From: Stichopus chloronotus
Lineage: Eukaryota; Echinodermata; Holothuroidea; Aspidochirotida; Stichopodidae
Direction of reading: 5' to 3'
DNA: 64,000 nt
Assembly (NCBI GenBank): GCA_021234535.1
Contig: CM037839.1
Coordinates: 25,841,196-25,905,195, forward strand
Both the position numbers and the translations under genes were made by a program. Each line of letters begins with the position of its first letter. The first letter of the stretch is position 1. The notes below the pieces were generated by a model. It was not told the origin of the DNA, searched no databases, and saw nothing but the letters and a program-made list of their open reading frames with translations. This document shows, piece by piece, positions 36,501 to 48,200 of this stretch.

Positions 36501-38792
36501 GTTAAAAACAGCTTTGGAAAACATTTGGGCTGAATGCATTTCGCCACCTGAAATTCAGTTCCCAAAGAACACGCGAATATTGTACTTTTTAAAATATGAT
36601 GAAAAAGTCACCCCGTAGTAAAGTATGACCGAAATTCACTACAAATATGTCGAAATCACCGACACCCTCTTCTGTGTTTTTGGATAGCAACGGCTTTAGT
36701 CAAGTGTTGTAATTTCGGGTAACCGACGGCTCCAGGTATCCTGTATCCGATTGTGAATTTCTGGTCAATGTAAACACTGCAACACTGCAAACACTGAACA
36801 CAGTCCCGTATGCAGACATTTCGAAAGGTGAGGGGTGGGGGCTGAACCTAGATACAGCAGGGACATGTTGCCAATCTTAAAAGCTATTTCAGCAAATTAA
36901 TTAAAACCTTGTAAGGTCGAACCTAAACAAAATGTTCAAGATGTATCACTCTTGAGGTAAATTAAGTGAATTTGGTTATTTTTTTGTGGGGGGGGGGGCG
37001 GAGTTGTGGGGAAAGGCCAACTTTCTCGTAAATTAGATTCTGACCCAGTACATCTAGTACACACTTTACACACTTCTTAACTGAAAGCTTAGTAATTACC
37101 TATCTAAAAACTAAATGTGCAATCTAAAGGGTCCATTATTGTGTATCAAATTACAGAATGTTTGGTCCGAAATTCAAACTAGTTAAATATATATTATATT
37201 AAAATAGTATTCATACCATATTATTACTATCCATCTATATTAAGGGTGGGGGTTGCTGTTCCACTTGATGGTAGTTTCACTTTTTTGGATGGTTATTACT
37301 CCACCAGTTCTTAGTTCAATACGGTACTAAAGATTTGTTGTTTTCCCTGGCTGAGGCCTGCCCCTTACTGCATGTCTATTGAATACTTATTTACAAGACC
37401 ACTTACTCGCTTACACAAACAGCCATGTGACTGACTGTGAATAGCTCCTTAATTCGTTTCATCTCTAAAGCCAAAAATAATTGTAGTATAGAACTTGATC
37501 ATTTGGTACTATGTAAGGTGCATCCACGCCAACAGCCACACCATTTTACAATACATTATTTACTATATGTACAGCAACTTGCAGTATTCCGTGTATTCCG
37601 TCCGTGTCTTCAGAATTTCTCACGTACTCATTTATGTATACAAAACAAGTAAGGATTTAAAAAATAGCATAGCTAACTGATTGATTTAAGCAGTGCAAAA
37701 TATACGAATTATTCCGGAATTTTTAGTTCCCCTGGAATCTTCTTCAGCTAAATGTAACAGTGCCATGAGTAACTCAATCACCACTTAATAAATGCATAAC
37801 GACAAACGATTTTGGTACTCACACAGTTCATACACATTTAATGACGAGGAAAGGATTAACTGTTGGTTCGTCGTGGTGCAAGTTAATGTTGCTTCACGTT
37901 TTACATGTTCAGTTTTAACATCAATACTCCTACAAAGTTTTGACCCTGCCCCAAGAGCTCTTGTTTCTGTGAATTTTTCGTTGGTAATAGTGAGACTGCC
38001 ATTATCCTCCGTTGTCCAGATTATCTTCGTTTGTTTTAAAGGTAAGGCTACATCGATGCAACATTCTGTATTGAGTACGCTTAGAGTCCTGTCTGTCGTT
38101 TTGATCGATAACTCTGGAAAGCCTTATGTAAGAAAACAAACAGGTGTGCATTTTCAGAGAAACTGACAAGTACGACATCAACTAAAATGATAAAACGAAA
38201 AACACACGCTTAAAAACGAAAGGACGGCAAGAAAGCACTCACTATTTGAGGAAAAAAAAAAGAAACAAAAACTAAACAATGAGGGTTAAAAGTAAAACTA
38301 AAACCTTAAAAAAGAAGCAAGACGGTACGAATAAAAAAGCTTAAGAGTGTATTAAAAACCAACAGGATAAGAAGAAAAGTCTACAGTGTGCGTGCTCCAC
38401 GCTTTTTAACTTGGCAATTAAAACTGTCATTCTGTTGTATGAAGGCACTTCGTGATTAAAGTATCATAGACATCTCTTGTACTTACTTTGTACCTGGAGT
38501 ACTTGATTGGTATACATAGGAGGAGTGGTATAAATAACACACGTGTAGTTCCCAGCATCCTCGAAGGAAATGTTTGATATTCTTAATACTGCTCTGTTTC
38601 TTTCTTCATCCATTGAAGACTTGTATTTGCCATGGACGTGTACTGAAGATAGACGATCTTTGCTGAAAAAGTGTGATTCTAAAATTTTGGAGCCGTGTAG
38701 TTCCCACAATACTACCACATCTTTCCACGACTTGGGTGTATCACAGTATATACTGGTCGAGTTACCCACTAATGTAAAATGTTGGGTGTTAG
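24406..38792 (-). CDS. Receptor B: three-Ig-domain receptor with pseudokinase domain
   Basis: Exons in transcription order: 38792-38487, 38113-37823, 35357-35058 (three Ig domains), 33822-33736 (membrane segment), 30296-30254 (juxtamembrane), 29788-29721 (linker), 28837-28655, 28232-28119, 27872-27718, 27216-27097, 26680-26566, 26024-25925, 25282-25165 (kinase-like domain), 24549-24406 (tail, TAA). All phases join to give one open frame of about 713 residues. The architecture is that of a receptor tyrosine kinase, with an extracellular ligand-binding part and an intracellular kinase fold. HPG for HRD, Lys for the loop Asn, DFC for DFG, and no visible beta3 Lys or alphaC Glu predict no phosphotransfer. 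It may act as a scaffold or partner of an active kinase, which is inference. The signal-peptide exon was not found in 38793-42181, so the 5' end is incomplete. Confidence 0.9.
25165..25282 (-). CDS. Receptor B exon: kinase alphaH-alphaI
   Basis: This 118-nt exon runs phase 2 to phase 0 and encodes [18 protein letters not shown] and [10 protein letters not shown]. It has the CW and RP pair typical of the kinase C-terminus. Confidence 0.92.
25925..26024 (-). CDS. Receptor B exon: kinase alphaF-alphaG loop
   Basis: This 100-nt exon runs phase 1 to phase 2 between GCGCAG and GTAAGT. It encodes [19 protein letters not shown], then [13 protein letters not shown]. The exon was found by matching the LP start and the QMLP-P--C end of receptors A and C. 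The splice phases agree with both neighbours. Confidence 0.87.
26566..26680 (-). CDS. Receptor B exon: kinase ATE motif and alphaF
   Basis: This 115-nt exon runs phase 0 to phase 1. It encodes [17 protein letters not shown] (ATE instead of APE), then [17 protein letters not shown] with the alphaF Asp intact. Confidence 0.93.
27097..27216 (-). CDS. Receptor B exon: altered catalytic loop and DFC motif
   Basis: This 120-nt, phase 0-0 exon encodes [18 protein letters not shown], then [14 protein letters not shown]. The catalytic-loop Asp and Asn are replaced by Gly and Lys, and DFG is DFC. It aligns without gaps to receptors A and C. Confidence 0.94.
27718..27872 (-). CDS. Receptor B exon: kinase hinge, alphaD and alphaE
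   Basis: This 155-nt exon runs phase 1 to phase 0. It encodes [20 protein letters not shown] at the hinge and ends in [11 protein letters not shown], which leads straight into the catalytic-loop exon. Confidence 0.92.
28119..28232 (-). CDS. Receptor B exon: kinase alphaC to beta4
   Basis: This 114-nt, phase 1-1 exon encodes [20 protein letters not shown], then TLDVCEQEG. Ser stands where the alphaC Glu is expected. The pattern H.N(L/I)V....VC is the usual kinase alphaC-beta4 connection. Confidence 0.9.
28655..28837 (-). CDS. Receptor B exon: kinase N-lobe beta strands
   Basis: This 183-nt, phase 1-1 exon encodes [20 protein letters not shown], then [13 protein letters not shown]. The glycine-rich loop is degenerate. 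VIHAF replaces VAVK, so the ATP-contacting Lys appears to be missing. It is nearly identical in layout to receptor A. Confidence 0.9.
29721..29788 (-). CDS. Receptor B exon: cytoplasmic linker
   Basis: This 68-nt exon runs phase 2 to phase 1 and encodes [20 protein letters not shown]. It bridges the juxtamembrane segment and the kinase-like domain, at the same place and phases as 6582-6673 in receptor A. Confidence 0.72.
30254..30296 (-). CDS. Receptor B exon: juxtamembrane segment
   Basis: This 43-nt exon runs phase 1 to phase 2 between TTTCAG and GTAAGC and encodes [14 protein letters not shown]. Its size and phases match the juxtamembrane exons of receptors A and D. The basic and Cys-rich content suits a membrane-adjacent cytosolic stretch. 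Confidence 0.78.
31640..32830. repeat. Diverged interspersed repeat (family also at 48700 and 52890)
   Basis: It shares blocks with 48700-49480: GGTCAAAAAGG(A/T)GG near the start, CCTCAGTCCA(C/A)ACCT in the middle, and ACTATCTAAGC..AG then AGATGG(C/T)AGGAAACGGCA at the end. The end block is present twice here, at about 32300 and 32670. It lies in the long receptor B intron 30297-33735. Confidence 0.62.
33736..33822 (-). CDS. Receptor B exon: transmembrane segment
   Basis: This 87-nt, phase 1-1 exon lies between CCTCAG and GTGAGT. It encodes about 20 hydrophobic residues ([20 protein letters not shown]), then TSRG as a small stop-transfer segment. The orientation with Ig domains outside follows from the position. 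Confidence 0.88.
34521..34892. mobile_element. TTAA-flanked inverted-repeat element 2
   Basis: The left end TTAAAGGGGAAATCAGGGT and the right end (complement) TTAAACGGGAAATCAGGGT differ at one base over 19. The 372-bp interior is non-coding. It lies in the receptor B intron between the third Ig exon and the membrane exon. Confidence 0.68.
35058..35357 (-). CDS. Receptor B exon: Ig domain 3, lacking the core Trp
   Basis: This 300-nt, phase 1-1 exon has Cys in [11 protein letters not shown] and in GGTFKCILS. Phe replaces the core Trp in YVFIQLLND. It is paralogous to the Ig exon of receptor A (2841-3146), which also lacks this Trp. It is the last Ig domain before the membrane. Confidence 0.9.
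36240..36960. repeat. Degenerate tandem repeat, about 144-bp unit (inverted relative to 44270)
   Basis: Units share CTTTGTA(A)GGG(A/T)CTTACCTGA followed by ATGTGTTAA-like sequence, at about 36329, 36473 and 36905. The complement matches the units at 44270-44960. It is non-coding and lies in the receptor B intron between Ig exons 2 and 3. Confidence 0.6.
37823..38113 (-). CDS. Receptor B exon: Ig domain 2
   Basis: This 291-nt, phase 1-1 exon lies between a TTTCCAG-type acceptor and GTGAGT. It has Cys residues in NTECCIDV, a core Trp in [10 protein letters not shown] and the second core Cys in EATLTCTTT. It has no clear counterpart in receptor A within this window. Confidence 0.85.
38487..38792 (-). 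CDS. Receptor B exon: Ig domain 1
   Basis: This 306-nt, phase 1-1 exon follows acceptor ATTATAG and precedes GTAAGT. It shows a canonical Ig fold signature: first Cys in TSIYCDTP, core Trp in VVVLWELHG, and [14 protein letters not shown] at the second Cys. Two N-glycosylation sequons (NST and NYT) are visible. Confidence 0.92.
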
Positions 38793-41700
38793 CTATAATA
38801 TAAATGGAATTATGTAATAGAACAAATTAGAAAAAACTCATGAGCAGTAGGAGTCAAAATAGCGGTAAATAGTTGTGATACCACACAATAGTAATACCTC
38901 ATATCACTAAACTAAACTTCCCCAAAGTATTGAAAATAACTTTCAGACTTCATGTAATTGCAAGAGGCATATTAAAGCTTACGTATCCCATGCCAAACAT
39001 ACTTGTAGCTTATACACTCACAAAACGTAACGGTAAAATAAGAACTCCATAACATTTAGGTAAAATTTTACACGCAGTTAATGTAAGTCTTACATTGTGT
39101 ATATAACAATTTTACTAATATGTAGTAAAATTTACCAAAATTATGTAGAATTTACATATACTGTTTACATTAATTACATGTAAAAGTTATGGAATTCTTA
39201 TTTTACATAATTTAGGTACTGATTGAAAAAGCTAGCACAAAATGGCACTAATTTCTATTAATGATAACGTGCTTTAATATACAAACCATGTGATATCGTC
39301 AAGTGTCTGATAAGTGCAAGAAAACAAATTAATAATCCAACAGCCGTCATTCTCCTCTATTTGATCCGTTTTGAAGAGATCTTTGACTTCAAAATGTGAA
39401 AACTTATTTTATCCCAGAGAAAAGTTTCTCTCACAACATTGCAAATCATTTGTAGCACATCAATAGATCAATATTTCTTCAGAATTGCATATTTGACATG
39501 TTAGGTCCTAGTACTATATACGTTTATCAAGTTCATTTCCTGGTAAAAGCACTGCAGCGATATGATTAGTTTTTATTGGTAACTCCTCGCAGTATATTGC
39601 ATATAATCATTAGATACCGAAACAGAGCTTGTTAGTCAAGTGGCAGTTTAACCATGGACTATGATATTCACTTTACAATTCATAATATATTAAATCTCCC
39701 CTAGCTGCCTCGTGATATATTAGTACTTTCATACTGCAGCATTATCCGGGAATTGTATTTGTTGCTCTTAACACGAACTCTCTTCATTTTGCTGTAAATT
39801 TTTCTTAACATGCATTGTGTGAATAATCGTGTTCAATCATCTACAACTAGTTGAAATAGTGACCTTTTCGTAAACGCTTGAATACAATTTAGTTACATTT
39901 ACCAAATGTAAAATGTAATATGTTGTGTTAGTTCCTCCCCCCCCCCCCCCTCTCCCTCGCTCCACAAAAAAGATAGCTGTGATACCATTTTACTTGGTAC
40001 CAAGTACATTGGAGTCATGAAGTAAAGTCCATTCACAACAATGCAAATCTTAAAACGCTTCCGTCTGCATAAGATCCAAAGGTCAAGTTGATTTAAGTCT
40101 AGTTGTACATACACGCAATACCAGACAAGTCAGCGCTGGATTGTACAGTTCATGTTCAATATCACGTTAGAAGGCGGCACATTCTCTAAGCGACAAACTG
40201 ATCGGAATCAATTTGCACAGTCTTAATTGTATCATTGTAAGTTGGTTTGATTACATCATCATGAATTACATGTACGAATAATCTGCCATCCTCAGTTAAG
40301 AGCTATTTCATATCTACAACGGATTTGTAGTGTTATTAGTTGAACCTCCGTTTATTTTAACAAAATCTGCTTTAACAATACAATGGTAATTAGCAAGTAT
40401 GAATACATGTGAATACACGATGATATTATTTAAACTATGTTAAGTCTCCTTTCGTTGTAGCTGCTCATATACATCACACTTGTTTGTTACATAAATTCAC
40501 GTAATATCTTACACGAGTTCGAACCAGTTAGGCCTTTTGGTATGCTTAAGTGGAATTTTTAGTTTCATTTTCGTTTTACCTCAGTAACGTACCCGAGACG
40601 TGTGGTTATACTTGATAATGAACTGCAAAGGCATTCTTACCAAGTGAACCCTCTCAATATGTTTCGGTTAACAATACTATGACTTCAACGCATAAGTATT
40701 TACGTTAACTCTGTAACTAAACAATTGTTCCCTAATATTACGTCATGATAGTAGCTCACGAGTACGTGCCAGCGAAGCCATTGTGTCTTAGTGGAATGAA
40801 AACAATTAAAATAAGTAGGGAGTAAGGAAATACTTCATCTCTCTTCATAATAATCTTCATAATAGTTAGAGGCGAGAGTGAGGGGTGAGGGGCTGTGAGT
40901 GAGTGTGTCAGAGAGAGCTATATGTGTCGTACGTCGTAAATGAATATAATCCATAAGGAGAACGAAAGTCAAAACTTTTACCATTAAATATTACTGTTAA
41001 ATAGGAAATGTAACGTGTGGTCAACACAGTCATTAATTTTTCTTTTCAAAAAACTTGGAAATTTGTACAAAATGAACCAGGACTAGAATGACATGACCTG
41101 CTTTCTTGTGATGGAAAAACTTATTTTATGTATTGATTATTCACTAACAAACTATTTGAATACTTATACATTAGTGCATATCAAAGTATTAGTACTTTAT
41201 AAGTCAGCACAAATGTGTAGAAGTGCATGTGGATTAACCGAAATTTTAGGCAGGGAAAACAAAGAAATGTATTCAATTCGGGCTATCCTGGGCCATGTGA
41301 CCTGGGCCTGTTTACATCGTAAGTCTGTTTACATTAATTGGGGCAAAACCTTTGTTCAGGATTTCAAATGTGTATATTTTGAAAGGAAATAATATTGTTG
41401 AAAGCAAATTTAAAACAGATGATTTTCAAAACCTTCTGCCTTATGTTTAATAAAACATATTCCTAGAATTTTTTTTCCTCCTTTAATAAAATGATACTTT
41501 TGTTATCGTTTATTAATGCTTGAACATCTTGTACCGCTGGATGTAATAATATTAAATTGTCGTTTGTCAATATAAAAAAGTATATTTCATACATGGGAAG
41601 GTTGCTCGACAAATTTAAAAACACCCAATTAAGTACACTCATATACAGGATACAGTTTTGATAATCAAACATTACTTGTGAATTTTTTTCTTGCTATATT

Positions 41701-42181
41701 TCGATTATTTGAAATTAATAGTCATAAATTTTACGCAAAATCCAATTTTACTGAATGCACTGTACAAAAACATGTCATTGAAACAAACCCTAAGTTACTC
41801 TTCACCTTAGGCAACGCAGTAAGGGGGACAAGTGTTAATTTGGCTGTATATGATTTAATGCCCGAAGTTGGTGTGAACAGACGATGGACTGGATGCAGTT
41901 TTTGAGGTAAGATCCAGTAACAGTGCACCCAACATAGGACACAATGTTGTAGACCTCCTTTAATGAAGTCAGCATTCTACTTCAGCAGGTAACAGATTTA
42001 AGACATTTGCCATGTTTACAAAAGAGACATCTGATTGACAGAAAACCTCAAAAACCAATGAGTTATCTCAAGCTCAACTTGTTTTTCTTTTCTTACTTGC
42101 TGATAATGTGCTTATTTCGTATTTCATGACAGAATATTATTTCTATTAACACTAAGGCTTGTTTTTTTTCCCTTATTTCAG
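38793..42181. other. Divergent intergenic region between receptors B and D
   Basis: It should hold the receptor B signal-peptide exon, the 5' untranslated exon of receptor D and both promoters. I could not identify any of these. It holds MITE copy 2, and a C-rich run at 39939-39951. No TATA box is assigned, because AT-rich sequence makes chance matches likely. Confidence 0.4.
39015..39218. mobile_element. Palindromic MITE, copy 2
   Basis: It starts CACTCACAAAACGTAACGG after TA and shares AAAATAAGAACTCCATAA and ATGTAGTAAAATTTACC with copies 1 and 3. The right end has lost its terminal GTGAGTG. It lies 222 bp upstream of the first receptor B Ig exon. Confidence 0.8.
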
Positions 42182-42260
42182 ATGCACAGCCAACGAATAA
42201 CACAGATGAGCTGGTACCACTCAATTTTTGTTATCCTATTCTTTTCTGCGTCAAGGTCAG
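42182..42260 (+). CDS. Receptor D exon: start and signal peptide
   Basis: The exon opens with ATG directly after the acceptor TTATTTCAG, so a 5' untranslated exon probably lies upstream. It reads MHSQRITQ then MSWYHSIFVILFFSASRS and ends in phase 1 before GTTAGT. Either Met (42182 or 42206) could start; the second gives a more typical signal peptide. The hydrophobic core is SIFVILFF. Confidence 0.82.
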
Positions 42261-45200
42261 GTTAGTTATGGTGTATAGATGTTAACTCTGTATTTGATAC
42301 ATACATTCTGAAATTAGTCATTAAGTCAATCCTGTTATCTAAGAAAACACTCGACGACACAGGCAAGTGATTCGTTAGACGCTACAAAAGCTGTATCTAA
42401 GAGGATGTTGCCGAGAGAAAATAGATGCTGCATATATTACATCCGACATATCTCTCATGTCTGCCATGCAATGTATAGTCCATTCATGATACTGTTAAGT
42501 TATTTGTGCTTACGTAAACCTGCAATTACTCAAAGTGTGTAAAGCAATAGACCTATACTTAATGCAATACTTAAATGCAGCTACGATGTCTTTAAGGCAC
42601 ACACTAGATTTAGCAATAAATTTAAACAGCAAAGTACACAGGGTTCCTTCAAGACGTATTTCCATTCCATATTCAAATGCTTCCGTCTAATTTAATACAC
42701 TCGTTCACATGATATAATGTTTTCAGTGTTTCACAGAAATGTGTGGTTGATGACGCTTCCTTGTGGTAGTCCAGACGTTCTTTCGATAGAAATAACAGGA
42801 TGCCCGTAAGATTTAGACTGTTCCATGAAGAAAAAGCTCCAGCAACCAATTCTACTTTGCTAAGTATCTGGGTGATGCAGATTAGTTTACTGATTCTTGT
42901 TATTGTCTCAGTATTTATTATAAGTAGAGTGTCGTAGCATTGCTATGCAATTTTTAATAAACAGCGTTACCTAACATTTTGTTCACAGTAAAAGGAAAGT
43001 TTCTCATTTCACGGCCATCGCTGGTAACGAAAGAAGGTGAGAATGCAGAATTACCATGTTTAACAAGTGGAGAAGGAGATATCTTAACGTGGAGGAAAGG
43101 GCACAACTTCAGTTCTAGTGAGTTTGTAGCATCTCTCAGCAGTGAAAACAATCTTAACGACCACAGTTATGTTTCTCCAAACGGTACTCTGCACATCTTC
43201 AACTTGACTCAAGACGACCACTTGAATTACTTCTGTCGGAAAGCGTCAAAGACAAACGATTGTAACGTTGAAATCTCTTTACTGGTGCAAGGTATTTAAT
43301 TTCTTAACATTGATTAACAGATGCTGTGATTAGAATCAGATTATTACAGCTTACTTCATATAAAGTAAATTTAGATAATAAATAAAGCATTATACTCCTA
43401 GAGTGAAAGCATTAAGCTATTACCCAGGACGACTTGGGCTGCATGGGATGTAGTTATAAACAAATGTATCGTCCTTTTTTTTCATCAGGCTTCATTCAAA
43501 GTTTACAGGTAAGAAACTTTACAGATGCTGATGAAATATTCCGATAACGATGAACTACTTGCATTGTCCTTGGAAACAAACACTTCCAAACATTTGCTAA
43601 CAATGACTACGGAGTTGCGTATCTCATCGGCAACATGCATTGATTTCAGTACAGAACATGTACATACGGATTTGTAATAATTTCCTGCAACCAAATGTCA
43701 CAGAGATCTAGTTCTGGGCACTGACTCTAAATTCGACTCAGTCAAATATTCTTCCAACATAAACTGATGTTGAGGAGGAATCGAACATAAAATGTTTATA
43801 TTGGTATCGTCTATAAGGTAGCAAGCTTAAGCCTATAGCCTTGTGCCACTGCGTAGGCTCAAGTAATGGTAATAACAGTAACGGCTCAAACGTATCTGTG
43901 CATATTACTCTACATAACACAAGTATAACATTAAGTTATTCCATACAGCTTGTCGTTACTGGGTTATTTGCACATTAGTCTCCTATTTACCTGTGCTGGA
44001 CCTGGCAGTGCTGAAATTATTATTTGACTTAAAATAACGTTCTCATAATTGGCAGCAATGTTCAAAGACATTACCCGCAGGTGCTGGCTCTCCTAAAGTT
44101 GTTTTGGGTAAAGTAAGAGGTGTTGTCTATTGACCAGGATACCGGCTCTATTTTGTTTATACCATACAATCATACATATTCACCGGTTTACTATAAGAGT
44201 GATATACTGTATCTTCATTATTGTGGCCATAAAAACGGCCTTGCAAAATGTATATAATGCTCAGTTAGCTCTAAACATATGGTGGAAATCCAAATTTTAA
44301 GGGAAAATTGGCTTTCTCAAATATCAGCACTGAGATTCCACAGGATTTACAGTTACATTAATATTATGCTGAACAATGTGTTCTCAGGAAAGTCCTTACG
44401 AAGCTTTAATTACGTTGATTTTTCTAATAGTTCTCAATATAGGCTGGAAATACGATTTCTTTGGACAAAATTTACTTTTTTTCTAAAAATCAGTAAATTT
44501 AACACTCTTTATTATAAAAGTAACATACCTAAAAGTAAAAAATAACACCACATTTCAGGTAAGTCATTGCAAAATTTTGCTCAAAAATTCGCTTTTTTCC
44601 TCGAAAGCCATAAACTTTCACTGGATTTAATTTGCCATTACACTAATATTATGTTGACCAATGTGTTCTCAGGTAAGTCCTCACAAATCATAAAGCTAAT
44701 TGGTCTGACAGTTTTTAAGATATGCTGGAAATACAAATTTGTGGGCACAATTGGCTTTTGTTAAAAAGAATTCAGCAAATTTCACTCTTTAATACATAAG
44801 CGATATACCTTGAACATTACATTCTCAGGTAAGTCCTTGCACAAGTTTGCATTAGATGCTCAAATACCACTCAAGATATACTGAAAATACCAATTTGGGG
44901 GCTAATTTGGCGTTTTCCCCTCAAAACTCAGAAAATTTGACTCAGTTAACCATACAACCAATACATCTTAAACATTTTGGCATCATGCACAACTTTACCA
45001 AGTCTAAACTTAATTGCTCATGTAGTTTTTAAGTTATTCTGTAAAACCCATACTTTGGTCTGGTGTTGACGTACACACACTCACACAGAACCCAATTTTG
45101 ACAGATTTCATAAGAAGTTTACTTTTGTGTGGCTGAAAGTTATAGGCTAGTTCATTCATGTCAGTTGGCAGGCAATCACAGATTAATAAATTAATGTTAC

Positions 45201-48200
45201 TCTCTCTGTGATAACACCATGCATGAACATTCTCTACTTTGTATTATAAAACTGTACTTTACCAGTGTGCGCCTCAGAGGAATGAATGAATTCTCCGTAA
45301 TTCCTTAGGGTAGTTCGACAAGATGTTTGGAAGGTAAATATGCAAACACTGAGAAGTGTTAAATGCATAATAGCTCCACCCGACTGTCATTAAAAACCGA
45401 AGGTGTGCGTGGTGAACGATAATCTCAGTATCGATATCAAACTGGAAAATTAAATGGGTAAAACCTGCTGAATAAGCTTACATTAACGTACATTTCTACG
45501 CCCTCGGTCTACCAATGTTATTTCACTGTTGCAGTTAGCGATTGTTTTGTGGTAGACAGCAGACTACAAACACTGTTGATCTACGGTGTTGTTGTATTGA
45601 TCCGCAGGTGATTTTAATCTACAATCAACCGTGGTTTATCCTCGTGGTTTATCCAAGATAATCCACGGTCACATGACTCAAATGGGCCAATAGGATTTTT
45701 CCAAAGTATGTATGAACACCGTTTGTCCGTTTCGGTTTTGAGGAGAACAAGGCGGCTGATCATGTGAGCATGATACAAAATATAAAATCTACATAAGTCA
45801 CTCTCAGTTGCTGTATGTGTTGATAATGCTTTATTTTCAGATCGACGTTCATCAACATTTATTGATCAGTGTCAGCCTCACAAGGATTGTGTCATTTTCA
45901 CCGACGACTCTGAACACGCATTCACGCTGACATGTACGGCCACGTTTGTATCCAACCACACTGTGTTAAAATGGTTCAACGGAGAAAAACAACTAAACAG
46001 CAAGGAGATCATTTCCACAGAGACAAACTCTACCAGTGTCAACATCTCCAGTACGACTATCGCTTCCGTCGGTGACAGAGTCAACCTTCAGTGTTTTGCG
46101 TTTGATGAAAGGGTCGGCAAAATCGACGGAATGTCTGCGTTTGTGCAGATTGTGACAGAACATAGTAAGAAAAGAAAGTGCCTGGCCAAGTGCAAAAGAT
46201 AATACTTTCCTTGAGCATATCGCAAAATTATACCATCTTGTCATGGTCTTGTCCTGCTATTCTTTGCTACAGGTCTCTCTTAATCCTCTAATCACGAAGA
46301 AGAAAATGATTGACTTAAGCAGTTCGGTAAAATTTAAAAAACAAATTGTTATAACTGAAACTTGTGTTAAATTACTCATAGATGCCAAGTCATTTTGGTC
46401 CATTTCTTTGATTTGCATCACTTTTTTCTGACTTTCCCAATAGAGACATGTAACAGTCATCTGTGCATGACGACATACGTACTGGCTGCCATATTGCTTG
46501 TTGTTCTATTGTGTGTTTTTGGATTTGGTAAGTGCTTCTACCAGATTGCAGTGATCACATTTCTTCCATTATTTGTCTTGCCCGTATGCCTGGACAGGTT
46601 TACTATCAACCAGCTTTCAGAGTAACTGTAATAAAAATTTAGAATGATTCAATGTCAACGTTCATGCCAGATAGCATTACGACAGAAGTAAGTATTTATG
46701 GACTGAATGAGGTTTACAATAATCACTCAATATCGTCTTTGTTCTATGAATTTCGTTACAGTTTGTTACAAACTTTTGAAAAGTACAAACGATAATCCGA
46801 AGAGGTAAGTGCTATTCTATCAGTAAAACATTGTTTTTTAGGAATGACCATTTACGAAATTTCTGGAAACTTGCGTAAGAATGAAGGATTTAAAAGTATG
46901 TATAACAAATGAAAACATGTAATACTCTTTAAGATACTATTCAATGGATTCCGACTTAACAAAAGTAGAAACGATTCGGCAGTACTAGCATCAAAGAGCT
47001 GCAAGTTATCTATATTCAGTAGTGAGACTGGCTGAACATCATATGCATTAGTCTATTTAGCTTGTGTTATCTCTAGCTTAAAAAGCGCATGTTAGGCGGG
47101 CTTCTCAACAATTAAATGTATTGTAATTGAGAGATTGTGGCTTTTATGACTAGATAAGTTACTGTTTTGCATAGGAATGAAAAAAAGGCCAGAATCAAAA
47201 TTTGTCGTCAACTTATATCTGGTGTCGTGGTCATTTCAACTCACATGAAAATAACGGGGACCTTGAAATAATTCAAAACAGTACGAATACGCAGGTGTAT
47301 AGGAATAGAGCTCACTTTGACGTACTTTCTATTTTTTTTTAATCACCAGTGTACATATCTGATCAGAAATATCAAGAAACGCGTAGACTAAATGATGCCA
47401 ATGCATTCAAAGATATTGCCAATTCTTTTTGCTCAATACGTTATATATCCTGTTAAATTTCAGTCAGGAAAAAATAGAAGAAGGAGAATTGGATCCTTTA
47501 ACTAATGGTAGGAAGAAGGAGAAGAAGAAGGTAAGGTTATTTTCTGAAGGAATTTATAAATAAAGTAAGTTACAGGATTTTTCCTTGACTTCTCTATGAC
47601 ATTCCTATGATAAACACTTTCCTATATTATTGCAACAATTTATTTATGACTTATAATGAAACACTTTTTGCTGTATTATTGTTACTATTTATCTCCTTTC
47701 AAACTAGGGAACCAAGGAACAACTACAGATGGTAAGTACGAGTACTTCAAGTACGCGACACACTAGAACAAAAATGAAAATATTATACACAAATATGATT
47801 ATTAATGGCTTACCTTCTAAGGACAATGACAGTATCAGAGACCAACGTTGTTTGTAGATCATGAATCGTGTTGAAGGCAACAGAATTTGTTTATTGATAT
47901 GTCTCGGAATGCTAGAAATTACAATGTTTGTGTCACTCTTTCTTGCTTGTTTGTTTGTTTGCTTGCTTTGTGTGCTTTATTAGTAGTTAAAAATAATATG
48001 ACGTCATGTTATTAAGGTCTCGACATGACGGGGACGAATTGAAAATAACGGTCATTCTCGCATAGACTAAATAAAACTTTATATCCGGGCGCACAACAGA
48101 AAGAAGAAACGACAAATGAAAAATACGGTCATGCATTAATTTGTGAACATACATTTACTGAATGAAGATTATGCGTATCATTTAATTATGATCTCATCAT

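Noticed and set aside
40750..40810. MASLARTR followed by GTGAGC as the start exon of receptor B
   Set aside because: It lacks a hydrophobic core, so it cannot serve as a signal peptide.
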